The translations under genes were made by a program, and so were the position numbers. Positions 48,541-62,100 of a stretch of 64,000 nucleotides of DNA are shown in pieces. Source of the stretch: Sipunculus nudus (taxonomy: Eukaryota > Annelida > Sipuncula > Golfingiida > Sipunculidae); contig CM049307.1 in NCBI GenBank assembly GCA_026874595.1, forward strand, positions 92,728,330-92,792,329, in the 5' to 3' direction. The notes beneath the pieces were generated by a model. It worked only from the letters and a program-made list of their open reading frames with translations. It was not told the origin of the DNA and did no database searches. How positions within the stretch are numbered: the stretch's first letter is position 1; the number at the start of each line of letters is the position of its first letter.

Positions 48541-49460
48541 CAGTAGAGCCCCATTTATACGAAAAACATGAGGGACGGGGGTTTGTTCAGATAAAGGAGG
48601 GTCCAGATAAACAATTTCACAGGATTCACCATGATTGCCAAGGGTATAGGTGCATTATCTGGTGATGAACTTCAGGGGGCTAAAACAACAAGGAAACCCA
48701 CAATTTAATGCAGAAAAATGTTGGTTCAGTGCCTTTAGACACTCAGCTAGTAAACCCACATTTTTATTATATCAATTTTCCAAATTTCTGCCTGTGAAAT
48801 ATTTTGTGCAAAGAGAACCCACTTTTGGTATTTTTGTCATTGACATCGCGTAACATGTCTGGAAAATTAAGTCAAGAAGCGACACTTATTTCAATGCATA
48901 CCTCTATCTAATAAAATAATATTATACATTACTTATATCAGTATATAGTGGAAGCCCATTAGTCTTGAAACCAGATTTTGTTTTAGTCAAGAAGCGACAC
49001 TTATTTCAATGCATACCTCTATCTAATAAAATAATATTATACATTACTTATATCAGTATATAGTGGAAGCCCATTAGTCTTGAAACCAGATGTGGGTTCA
49101 CTTCATGTTTCAACTGATCTGTGTATGTTTATGTTGAACCCCCATTTGGTTTATTTGTCAATGATGGCGCTTACACTTATCAAGTCAAGAATTATTATAA
49201 GTGAAGAAATGACACTTTTTTTCCTATAGAACTTTAAAAATTGATAATATATTAATATATTATTTTTAGTAAGGTATAGTAGAAGCCTGAAATTAGGCAC
49301 TGAATCAACATTATCTAACAGCAAAAATGTGGGTTCAGTTGTTGTTTTAGCCCCCTGAAGTTCATCCCCAGATAATGCACCTGTACCTTGCCAAGTACCA
49401 GACATTATTAGCCACTGATTATCAACCACACATTAAGGAAGCCATTAAGGATGGCCATTA
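48541..49460. mobile_element. Decayed palindromic MITE, pogo/Tigger-like end, with internal duplication
   Basis: The left end CAGTAGAGCCCCATTTATAC follows a TA, as in pogo/Tigger elements. Arms at 48635-48701 (plus) and 49340-49392 (minus) share GGTGCATTATCTGG and GAACTTCAGGGGGCTAAAAC. The matching right terminus is not preserved. Between the arms lies a two-copy 115-bp tandem duplication. Confidence 0.55.
48871..49091. repeat. Two identical tandem copies, 115-bp period
   Basis: The stretch from GTCAAGAAGCGACAC to TTGAAACCAGAT occurs at 48871 and again at 48986. I see no difference over about 106 bases. Confidence 0.9.
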
Positions 49461-50123
49461 GCAAAGACTTTTTTTATGTTTCCCATCAATATAATCATCG
49501 AATCATATGAAATACAATGAAATATTGCTAATTAGCCCTGGTAATTATCTGCATTACTCATTCCTGCTTATCTCTGCAAACCTGCTTGGAATTAAACAAT
49601 CTTTAATTCCAACTTTTCAAATTATTTTTCATTGTTCTGATTTCAGATATACATCAAATTTTAGGTTCTCAGTTTTCAATTTCAGAAAAATATTACAAAT
49701 CTATATTATAATTAAGTGTGCTACCACTTCTTTTTCGTCATGCAACTACTTTGTGGCCGAGCCATGAAAATGCCTTTTTTGGTCATGAACTGTCAGGAAC
49801 AATGCCTTGTGGGTCTTAAAGGCTAAATTTCCAATTTTTTTCCATTGCTCTAGAAAAATATGACATTTTTCTTCAAGTGGGTACTGCAGCACCATCTATA
49901 AGGAACTAAAAGAACTACCCAAGAACAAGTAATATGCTAGTAGAGATTAAAAGAAACCTGAAAAGTTCATACACCAAACTGTTACTTGCATATGCGGCTT
50001 AATATGTGTGTCAGTGTATTCATGTGTGATTCTTTCAGAAAGAAAATCACCAATATCAAAATATAGACATAAAACTCTTTATTTGTCTTCTGATAACATC
50101 CATTACAACAACACAAAACTCAC

Positions 50124-50171
50124 CTTAACTTGAATGTTGTGCTTGAGCATCGCTGAGCGTAAAATCAGTTG
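50124..50171 (-). CDS. GPS1: CSN1 exon: C-terminal helix
   Basis: 16 codons: [16 protein letters not shown], equivalent to 'A-M-M-L-R-A-A-V-L-R-N-Q-I-H-V-K'. It ends in phase 0 at a GTGAGT donor, so one more exon must follow to the left. I could not identify it. Confidence 0.9.
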
Positions 50172-53100
50172 CTGGAATAAATGGACAGGGTTTTATTCAC
50201 AAAACTGCTCATTAAAGTGTTTCAATCTCCAGTTGATTATTTTAAGTATCTAATGTTGCATCTTCATTATTAGAACCAAATTCAGTTTCTTTTTTAAAAT
50301 ACCAACCACTGATGTAAAGTGAATGTCAATGTAGACTAATTTCTTACAGGTACAGTCATTTAAATGTTAAAACAATGCGCAGGATCCTTTAATTTAAGAG
50401 TCCTTTCAGATCAATGTGTGTGCAAAGCTAAGAAAAATCAAATTATGTTACTAAACTAAAAAAAAAAAGAGAAATCAGGGCAGTCTATTTTTCTCTATTG
50501 AAAATGCAGGATTACCAAATCCATTAACATCCCAAAGCAATACTGGAGAAACTTTAGCCAATTTTAACACAAATTTGGCTACAACATTGACCAAAGACAA
50601 ACAACCATCCATTTGTGTGCTCACCTTAGTTCTCCTCTGATATTCTTTACCCATCGCCAAAGATTTCTCGAATGTCGAGCTTCTTTGGTCAATGTCCTTA
50701 GCATACAATATCTGAAGAGAAAAATTATAAACCATACTAACAGGACATGTCGAAAACTTAACATTCACAACTGAAGACTCTGATGAGAGGCTATTGTATT
50801 TGTGTGTGTGTGTGTGGGGGGGGGGGGGGGCATACTATGTGCATATACTTGTGGGACATATTATGTGCATACTTGTGCTGTACTTTTTAATTATTCACAA
50901 ATACCAAAACTGATGTCTGTTCTGAAAACTGCTTTAATGAACAACTGTCTAATTTAATAACTGCTCAATAAATCAAGCCATCTTAATATTCATTCAAAAA
51001 TGTATTTGCACCACTTATGCAAATTTATTTCAAGTCATAAAATACTAGTTAAAAAGTATTTTAACAGTTGTCAGAAATTAAACCTTTGTCCATAGAAGCA
51101 CAACATGTATCAGAGTTATCACACATAAACCAAGAAGTGTTGCATGATACCTTGTTGTGTGAGTCGATCCTGGCATTGATTTGACCATCGAGTATCAGCT
51201 GCATCAGTTCATCCTCCAGGGCAGAGATACTTGTGTTGAAGGCAACGGCCATCTTGTTCATGTCTGCTGACAAGTAAGGGCTGAAATACTACAACAAAAG
51301 ACCCATTTCTGAAGTTGTCCAACACAGGTGATGCCATCAGCAGCTTATAATGCAATAGCAGTCATATTATCAATATTTTTTTTTAACTGAAGCTAACAGC
51401 TGCTGCTGTTCCTGAGATGTTTATTAATAGACAGTACATTATGTATTCAAGCATATTTAATTAAATTTTCAGATTTTGCAATAAATCAGATTTGAATTTT
51501 TTTTAAGATGCCACTTTGAAAATACATGAGTAATCTAACTCTATACATACTCATTTCCCTTGCTCCAAGATTTTTTCTTATTATTTAAGAAAGGTAAAAT
51601 TTATCTTTTCTGAATCATCTATGGAAAAAATGTCAAGGAAGGTTTTACTGCATGTTAAAATCATGCATGAGTTAAATGGTCAATCAACCTGTGAAATTTG
51701 AGGTGTTTAGCTGCAGCTGTTCCTCAAATATTTAGAAATAGATGTGACATCATGTATGCAAACATGACAAATTGTGTATTATTGTGACTGACCAACTCTG
51801 AAAAGTACATTTCAGCTTTCTGAAAATTGGTCAATAGAGGTGGCACCACCTAAAGCTTGTTTCTTCATATTCATTACTTAATGAAGACAAGTTTCTGGCA
51901 TTTCAGATATTTGGTATCACCTCTGTTTATGTCAAATAAATCTAGTTAAATAAATTTTAGTCAGCTAAGGCCAAATGTCAGATGTAATTATACAGCATGC
52001 TTTCTTTTTTCATATTACATTTCAAATTCAGTATACAAAATTCACACAGTTGTTGATTAAGCTCCACAATTAATTATGTATTTTGTCACTGGGGCTGAAA
52101 AGGAAAGCTGTAGTGCATTACATACAATTATCAGGTAAAATCCAGGTGGGCAGCCAAAAGGCAGGGGTATTGGACCCGAGATAAATTAATACATCTTTGA
52201 CTGAATTTAAGTGTATCATAGTAACTTACCTGACAGAGAGCCCTGTTTCGTATCTGTGTATACAAGGTGTTAACATGAGGTGCTAGGTACATATCTAATA
52301 ACAGGCAGTCCTGAAACAAAAAAAAACAAGATTTATTCAATGTAACATTCAATCTAAAAACCAAGAACTTTAATAAAAACATTTAAAATGTGTTTTGCTT
52401 CATGCATATTTTTTATGCAATGAAAACAATTTATTTCCTTCATGACCTTAAGTTTTAAATGTGACTTCTTTAACTTGACATGTATTAAATTACTGTCACA
52501 CAAAAGATAATTCATGAATATATAGCCCAAGTTCAGAACTGACAGCTGATTACTGTTGCCATCTGTTGGCCATGTGATACACTAGTTCTGTACTACTGGT
52601 GAAGCCACATGTTACCACTTGCCTTGATTTCATCTAGAACTTTGAGGCATGATGCATATTTGGACTCGTAGAACTGGTGGATAATATCACGAAGTGGAGG
52701 TTCTAACTCCAGGAACAACTTGAAGGAACTGAAACACACGTCAGGGCACTTATAGGAAGACAGGCAAACTCACATAAAATAAATACAGGAAAACACTGTA
52801 ATATCAAGCTGTAATATCAAGAACATTTCTTTAACTGTTATGAAATCATACAACTATGATAACCTAAAATGATGTATAACATTTAAAATGCAAAAAGAAA
52901 TATCCCTTATTTGTGCTGGAGAAATTTTTATAATTTGATTATAATGATACAACATGGGGGCCATCAAAGAAAGTGCATGTATTGAGTAACTGAAAAGGCA
53001 TCTGCAAATAGTGCTGAAACTTAGGAAATTTTTGACAGTGGAACCTGGCAGACCAGGACATTTACCTGGCCTAAAAAGTTTTATCTGAGCCCCAGTCTGT

Positions 53101-56100
53101 TTTCATGGGAAACCTGTTTTCAGATTGAAAAAAAAGTTACTCTAATTAAGTTGCTGACTAGCGAGGGTATTAACTTAAGATATTACACATTTCTGTCATA
53201 TTACAGCTCCCAGACAAGGTGAAATCCAAAATGATTATGCTATCAAATCATCCTTGCTGTCATCAGCTTCACAAAATGACTGAAGAACAAAAAAAAGGGG
53301 GGGGGGCACTACCCCTTACCTGCTAGATATAACAAACTTCTGTAGCTCATGTCTGTCAAAGGACGCCAGGGCACATAGTCCGCCGTACACTGCTACATTG
53401 TTTGGAGACAACAACTGAAAAGACATGAAATCACTTAAATCAAACAAGTCACAATAGGTAGTAGGAATGTTGAGAAATAACAGCATAATAATATGTTCAT
53501 CAATAGTATTAATATAAGTATGTGGAGGTGAGGTGAAGGTGATAAGGAAAGTGGTAACTGACATACATAAGATAAAACCTGCATGGACTAAAAGAGCTTT
53601 ACAGTTAAATTACATCAATGGTAAAACCACAAATATGCTAATAAATTCTAAAAATACAGGTTAATGTGAATCAAAGCTTGATAAGTGTAAAGAGCCACGA
53701 GCTGATGCTTCCCACTGAATTTGGACCAAAGCAAATGAAAACTCTGAGTGTTATCACACCAACATGCAAATGATACCCACAGAATAATGTAACTTGATCT
53801 TGGAAGCAAAAGTCAAAGTCACAGCACTAGTAAAATTTACTGACCTAAGCAATGAAGAATTAAGTTATAATGTTCATGGGTGGCAGCATGTCTGAGAAGT
53901 AAGCATTTAAAAGTGCATGGACATGGAAGGGGACACAGACACCCTCCAAGTTAAAAAAGAAGATTGGTGGGGGTATCAGGGGTCTCAGGTAGTCATATGA
54001 CTGTCATGTCTAGTTCAACTATTTTTGGCAAGCACACTGTAAACTGCACATTACCGAGTTCACACATTTTTCAAAATTACACTGGAAACTATATGTTTTT
54101 GTTGGTAGAGAACAATTTCAGCTATATAAGGTACTCACCTCTGGAAAATCACAGTGATCAAAACTAGCATGTAGGAAATACTTGGCTGCTGTCTTGTATT
54201 TCTTGGCAACAAGTTCCGCGAGGCCCGCCGAACATTTCAACCGAGTCACCACGTTCTGCCCTCCGTCTTTGCCATGCTGGAACACAAACAGTAAAGAAGA
54301 CTTTCACAGTGTCTGTACACTCACAAACAAGTTAAGTATTTTAAAGAGAGTTCCTTATGATGAGCAAGAAACTCAAGATTATTTAGCATATTTAAGATTC
54401 AGAGACAGATAATCCCTTGGTATACTGGTACACTTATTTTTGGGCAGCACCTAATTCTCTCCCTGATACTGAGGATATACTATTAATGGACTGGTCTTGA
54501 AATTTTTGTAAATACAACTGAACAGATTCTAAACTGACCCTGCTGTTATGCTAAATTCCTCTACACATCCTGAAATACCACCATCAATAGAGTAAGATTT
54601 ACAATCCCTATCTATTTTGTATTGGACCTTTCTCCATTGAGCTCATCTTTGCTATGAAAGTTTGCATTAAGTTAATTAAACCAAAACTAGGTGCGATTTA
54701 TAGAGTGAAGGCTTTACTGCTCCTTTACTTTCTAAAATTAACTACCATTCACTGTGGTAAAATATTTGCTTATTCTTAAAGAAAGTCTGAAATTATCATT
54801 AAACAACTAAAGTAATAATGGAAATAATAAACCAATGATAAAGAATCAATAATTGAGTTGATTTGAAGGCCCCTAATAAACCACAGGCCTAGTAAATATT
54901 ACTTAAAGATATGTATAAATTTATTGCATTACAGCCACACACTTTATCTGCCGCCTTGAACCACTACTGCTATAGAATTTTACAATAATTCTCCACTCAT
55001 ATATTCATCTAAGGACTGTCACTACAATACACACAACAAACTCCCAGCTTACCTCTTTAACATAAGGTGTTGATTCAGCTTTATTTGAATAACTAACAAC
55101 ATGTGACCAGTTCTGCAAGTATATGCTAACCTGCAAAGAAAAACAAAGACACATAATCAAGTACATAATATATTCATCTGGCTAATATAAGTTTATTATC
55201 TCACACTTTTATTTCATTTTGGCTCAACACAAAAGGGTCAAGGCAAAAACCATCACAACACATTGAGTTACTGCCTCCTACTCACCTGTTTTATATATGT
55301 TCATGTTTACATATGTAAGTAAACACAATCCATAACTCTATAACATGTCGTGACAGCATGGCCAGAGATAATATTATGTAATAGAAGTTTTTATGAATAT
55401 TTATCTTGATGACACATATATACACCATGCTGAATAGAAATCTTAGCTCGATAACATTAAGACTCATATGTACTTTGTTTTTAATGGTAACATATGTACT
55501 ACACATTTTAATGATAGCTTAGCTTGATGACATTAATTCACATATGTACTACCTACTTTATTGATAGCTTACCTTGATGACATTAAGACACATATGTACT
55601 ACATGTTTGGAGCTGGTACAGTAGTCGCGAGCTCGAGAGAAAGCCTTTAGGGCATTGTTGAGGTCACCACAGTCCAAGTAATGCTCTCCTAAATCATCAT
55701 GGCCTCGTCTGTAACAAGATAACACACATTTAGTAACAGTCTTCTTTGCTTTGATGTACTATACATCTTTAATGGGTAAAGGAAATTAGAGGTGAACATT
55801 TTTTATATAGGAGAATATAGAAGTCAGTGATGTATAAATATATATAAGCTAAGATAGAAATTTCTGACTCTGTCCCATCTACTGAGACATGAAATTAAGA
55901 TAAACTTTATTGTAAATTTTATTTATTTTACATGGACTGTAAAACTAGCTATAATAACAAATATGAGGCACTCTAGACAACCCAGCAGAAAATGCAGAGC
56001 ATTTTTAACTCGGTCGTCCAGGTTGCATGAAATTACTTTCTATTTTACTTGTTTCAGGCCCTTCATACCTCCTGAGACATGACCAGGCATTCAGAGACCT

Positions 56101-59100
56101 TGATTCCACAACCCACTCTGGCATCTATTTCATGAATATTAAACAAGGCTGCAAGAGTTTGGGACAAAATCACAACTGTCAGTCAAACACAACCCAACAA
56201 AATGTAAACAATACACTGCAATACACAAACACAAGCACAATATTGATTTGATTGGTTTGATTCTCAATGCCTTCCTATCAATGCTCAACATTTTATCAAA
56301 ACATCACATCAGACACCCAGGTAAAACAGGAGTGGGCAAGGCATTTGACTGGTTCAATTTCCCCATTCATTATTCACAAAAAGATGCTGGAGAGGGTCAC
56401 AGAATCAAGGTCTGTGAATGTGTGTTCATGTCACAGACTTGGTATTGTGAAGATGTATCTCAGTGGCCAATATAATCACTATCAGTCTGGCACGTCTACA
56501 GACATGTCTCACCTGATGCTTTCTTTGATGGAGTTACTTTTATAATTCTTGAGGTCAGTGTCAAGTTTTTCCAGGATCAGAGCACCGTTCTTTGCTGTTG
56601 TTTCGATCCATTTTGTGTCCAGAGACGGCACATTCATCACCACTTCAGCCACTGCATCCGGAAGTAAAGATGAGCTGTCAAATAAAGAAATATACACTGT
56701 TACACATTTAAGTTGATTTTGTAAGTGATTGATGGTTAGTCACTAAATGACTAACACTGACCAAATGATATATCCTGAGAATTGAAGGTAAATTTATGAG
56801 TTGGAGATCACAAATGAATCAGAATTGACTGATCATTTCATTCCTGATTCAATTACTGATTGATGACTGGCATCAGTTCAATGCCTCCCTTATCTGATAC
56901 ATAGCTACAGCCTTATACAAAGGCAGATGTAAGTGGGGGTTGCCAGAAAATTCTCTGGGAAACAGAATTATACACACTTATAATGCCAAAATCAATGCCA
57001 AAACTATCACATGCTGCACCATTACAATCTAAATTTTCAAAACATATCTACATCAGTAATGTTGGTACCCTTCCAATACTCCTGCCCTCACAATATGAGC
57101 CCCCCAACCCCACTCAATAAGTTCATACATGATGTCCATTAGGTCAACCTGTTTTCAAGCCAGACAAATGGTAATTTTTAGGCTTTTTAACATTTTAATT
57201 TCTGCTTGAAAGAAGCGAAACACCATTCTGATATTCTGTGTTTTTGTAGACCAATAGTAGTTGATTATACTGGTAGCATTAAAAATCTGGTTTATTCCGA
57301 CTCACATTGTGAAACATTGGGTCAAATATGATCAAAATGCAAAATTTAATTTTTTTTTTCTAAATTTTACAAAAATTTTTATACCAGGAGAGGGGGGTTC
57401 TCCCTCCACTACCCTACCCCCTCCCTATATGACCCTCCCCCCTCTGAATTTTAAAATTCTCTATTTGCCCAGCTATGTTTAACTAAATAAGGTTTAGTAA
57501 ATTTGACTGACCTAGATACTGCATCTTGTAACTTCTTGTGTATATGTTGATACATGGTGGTGTTATGTGTCTTCATGACATAGCGTAGCGCCATCTGCAG
57601 GGCTTCAACACGTAACGGTGGACAATGGTCCGCCACATAGATTAACCTGTGTAGTTTAGCGATACCCTTGTAGTTGGCTGCATAGCTCTCAAGGTCCTGA
57701 AATGTAACAGTTTACAATAACCAAAAAAATAAAGACATACAAATGTTTTTTCTAAATGATCATAAGTAGACAATATCAATATCACAACTAACAGAACTGT
57801 TCCTTATTTTATAATTTTAGTGTCTAATTTTGACTTCTGCTATCCAATTGCGACAACCGGGTTTTGTTTATTGTATAAAATGGTGACACTCAAAGGCTAC
57901 TGAGATGCTTGTAACAAAATAAATCAGTCACTCTAGGTTTGATGAAGATACAGAAACAAAAACAAAAATACTCAATCAGACAATCCAAAGGTGTTTAACT
58001 ATCTGCAAGAGTTTGGGGGCCACTGGACCCATAGCCAAAAAGGAAGACAGGGCTCGACATTAACTTTTGAAAAGTACTTGCCCAGACAGGCAAGTAATAT
58101 CTAGCTTTTACTTGCCATTCATGAATTTTTACTTGCCCTACAAAAAAAAAACTGTTGATTCAGAAAATATTGTGGGTTTGAAATTTTGTCATTTTGACCT
58201 GAAACACTATTCGTTGAGTTAAAACTTTTGTGGATTAATTGTTCCTAGTCAGGCATTGTATCAAAATTAAAATGTGAACAGACCTGAAAATAAGCCAAAG
58301 ATCAGAGTTTTCCTTTTGTTAAGAAAAAAACATGCAGTTCTGGTACAGGTGATAGGCTCAAAGACACAAATGACAAATATATCGATGACATATCTGAAAA
58401 TTTTTGGGTTAAGAATTTTAGGATTGTCTAGTCTGACATCAAAGACAGTCCAACAAGCTATCGCCGGAATTTAACTGCCCAATTGTATGTCCTGGCGGTG
58501 ATCGGCTATTGTACTCCTCTTCCCCACTTATCTTTACACTTCATTAAGTTCCGCTGAGCAAATTGCCCGGTCCGATGTGGTCTGTGCTTGTGAGAACAAA
58601 AATCTCGAATAAACTGACATACTGGTTGTAATTTTTTGAATTATTAGAACCAACCGAAGTCAACATTTATATGCTGCATTTTCATTAATTAAAAGAATTA
58701 AAACTTCTTGGTATGTCGTTCATTCAGATGGAACCCCCAAGTTGACTGACTTGCCCGGAAACAAGGCCCCAGTTAAACTGGGCTCCAGCTCATATGATTG
58801 TGCTCAGCTGCAGGGTTGGGTTTTATCCTGATAAAACTTGTTTAATCCAGGACAATGGATAAAACTGGGTTTTATCCAGTTTAATCCAGTTTTATCTGGA
58901 TTGTACAGGATTAAACTGGATAAAACTAAAAATCCCTTTGTAAAATTTCAATAAACATTTATGTTCATCAGGATAAATAAGTTCAGAAGGTTTATAAATA
59001 TATTAAAAATATATAAGCTGGATATCCAATTGGCAAGTTCCTCCAGGTTCAGGTTTCACTTTTGTCAGCAGCCACTGTAGCTTATGTCATACATATTGTC

Positions 59101-62100
59101 AAGGGGAGGCTACAGGGTTACATTTGCAGCCCATTGTCAACAATTTATGGGGAAACTAGAGTCCAGTGGAGGAGGATGCCTGAATAACTTTGATCCAATG
59201 GAGGTTTCTCCTCTCAAGCTTTCTTGACTAACCCACATTCAGAGAAACAAACTGGGGTGAGATAGCTTTTTAAGCATTTTACTGTTGGCGTGTCAGAGGG
59301 GACCCTCATAAAATTATGGACAGCTGATTTCACTGTATATCTTAAGTCATTTATGCAATAAATGACAAGATTATGTACATCTCTCTTAGATGTAAGAATA
59401 GATGTTTATCTGTGAATATATGATTGTTTAGTTTAACTAACGTGCATGAACTACATGGTTTAGCCTTTTTATAGTATAATGTACAAAATATGTGGTTATA
59501 AAAAGTCACTCTAAAGAAGAGAAATAATTTAAAGTGTCAGACTTATTATTCAGATCATGGCATCACTTTCAGTAGAGATCTGTGACAAGAAATGTTTGTT
59601 TTATGTATAGCTACATAGTAACATAATAATTCAGTCAACTTTAAAATGTTTCTTATTACAACTTTTATTATTTTATAGTGTGAAGCTAAATTTAATATGA
59701 AATGTCTACTTCACAGACAGTTTACACCCAAACTTCGGATAAAACTGGATAAAACCTGTTTTATCTGATCCGCATTAATCTGGATGAATCCAGTGGATTA
59801 AACCGGCTGCGGATAAAACAGCCAACCCTGCTCAGCTGACCGCGACTCATCACCAAGCCAGGAGATAACTAGATTAACTTTGCCGCATGGTTGTTGATTT
59901 TATTTAAACATAACATTCTTTCAAACAAACAATCAAATAAAATAAGCAGGGCAAAATGACCTTTACCTATGACCTTTAGCAAGATAATATGAGAGAGATA
60001 TCAAGTCCATATATACCAGTGTAGGTGCAGATGCACTTTTAAACAGTCACTTGTAAGTCCGACATTGAAGAAATCTTGGTTTGTTTGCTCCCCCAGATGG
60101 AACTGAATATCTTTCCTTACAATATAATAATGCAATAATAAACCTATGGCCAAAAAAAAAAGGTATGGTTCTCAGGCACTGCCCAAATCAATTTTAAACC
60201 CCCACGTCAAAAATTTTTATTTTGATTTTCAATAGAAACTTACCAATTTTGAGCTGCAGCCGCTCGGTAATTTCTTTCAAGAATATAAAACCATACAAAT
60301 TCCTTTGTTTTCTAGTGCTTTTGCTTGTTTAGCTAAATAAATCTGTTATTATTATGCTTTTCCTTAATCATTTGACATTTTGATCAAAACATACAAAAAA
60401 AAAAAAATAAAAAAAAAAACGCCCGCCCGCATTGAATTCTGAAGAAAAGTGCCTGAGAACCATATCATTTTTTATTTTGTTCTTATGATTGTTGGGTTTT
60501 TAATTCCTTGGATAAAGGTTACCCACAAATTCCACAAAAAAAAAAAACAACAAACAATTCAGAATCCACAGTAATTGATTGTAATCAAGAACACAAATAT
60601 CCTTTTTCAAGCCTTAACTTGGGTAAAAGTTTATGCCCCAGTCAGGAAAGTAGGGGCAGACTTCTAGTTGCCCTTCCACTATTTCCTGGAAATTTCACCT
60701 GCCCTGGGCAAGTGGTTAACAATTAATGTTGAGCCCTAGGAGACCAGAATTACTGTATATGCAAAATCTACAAATACATTCCATTTTTTTTTCTGTATAT
60801 TCTTTCATGTCATCATATATTTGTCTTTATTATATATTCATGACTTAGGATGCAAAAATTCTCTCAGATTACTCATGTTTTGTTTCAAACCTTTTGCAGA
60901 ACATAAAAACATGTAAAGAATTATTTTCACTCGAGTTAATCAATCAATTTTAGCTTATGATTCCTGCATAAAATGTATTCCTAAAAACAGATGTACAAGG
61001 GTAAGTCAAGTTATAGTAATCAGGGATTTCACGACCCCTAAATATTGGACAGTAAACAAACATCCCCCCCCTCCCCCAGAGAAACCATCTGAAAATCCCC
61101 CAGAAAGTTACTGTTTTTTAGTGTATTAATTTACCTAGTACGCCAAAATGTGATAGAATTGTTCAATAGCATACTGACACTGGGCACTGCATTCTCTCTT
61201 ACATATACAAAAAGGAAATTAAATCTTTTCGTCAATGCTTTACAGTTTAGCAGACTGTCACATTAATTTTAGGAAAAGTATACTCCCTATAGTTCCGGCA
61301 TGCCCTTTCATTGACTTCTGCTGATCGTAACATCACATATGAATGTTTTTATGGCATTAACTCCAAAAGTTCCGCAGTTAAAAATACCCAGCTCCAAGCT
61401 TTAATAGCACCTTGCAGACTGTAGCACTCTTGTCTGATAACGCTATATCTCTTCAGCAAATAACAAGTGATGTTAGACTGCATAATTGTTAAGGAATGTC
61501 ACTATATACTGGTATCCTTTGTTTTGACCTAGTCAACCACGTACTAAGATACCTTTTGAATATGTGTTCCATCTGGAACCTCGCTGCGGCATTTGAGCTG
61601 ATGGATAAAATTGGCCGGCACACGAAATTCAATCAAGCCAAGTGACAGTCATGGCTGTAACATTTTGTATGTTTCACATGAATATTTCACATTTCGTTCG
61701 TGGTTTGAAACGAGAGAAACTCTGTGGAAACATGATGAGTATCTTACAAGTCAGTGAATAGCAGTTTGAAACATCATGTCATTACGACATAAGTATTTAC
61801 TTAATATATACTGAAAATGTGGTCCACGTACAACTTTCCAGCCATAAAACTAGCTTCTGTGGCTCAGGGGTAGAGCGCAGGACTCAAAGCCGGAAGATTG
61901 TGAGTTTGAACCTCAGCCGAGACTGTGAGGTTTTTCACGGTCGGCCCCCACCAAGGGTGAGCGCTCTGCAGGCTTAATGGGAAGGCCGTGCCCAACGGCC
62001 GTGTTTCACTCACAAACAAGTGCGCCTTTCAGGGGTCCTTGGTGGCATGATTGCCAACCTAGGGCCCACAGGTGCAGTAGTCACCGGGCCTGGTTAACCC

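Noticed and set aside
61853-61925. Functional tRNA gene
   Set aside because: It has A- and B-box-like sequences, but the B-box departs from consensus and the sequence continues into a SINE body with A-tail and target duplication.
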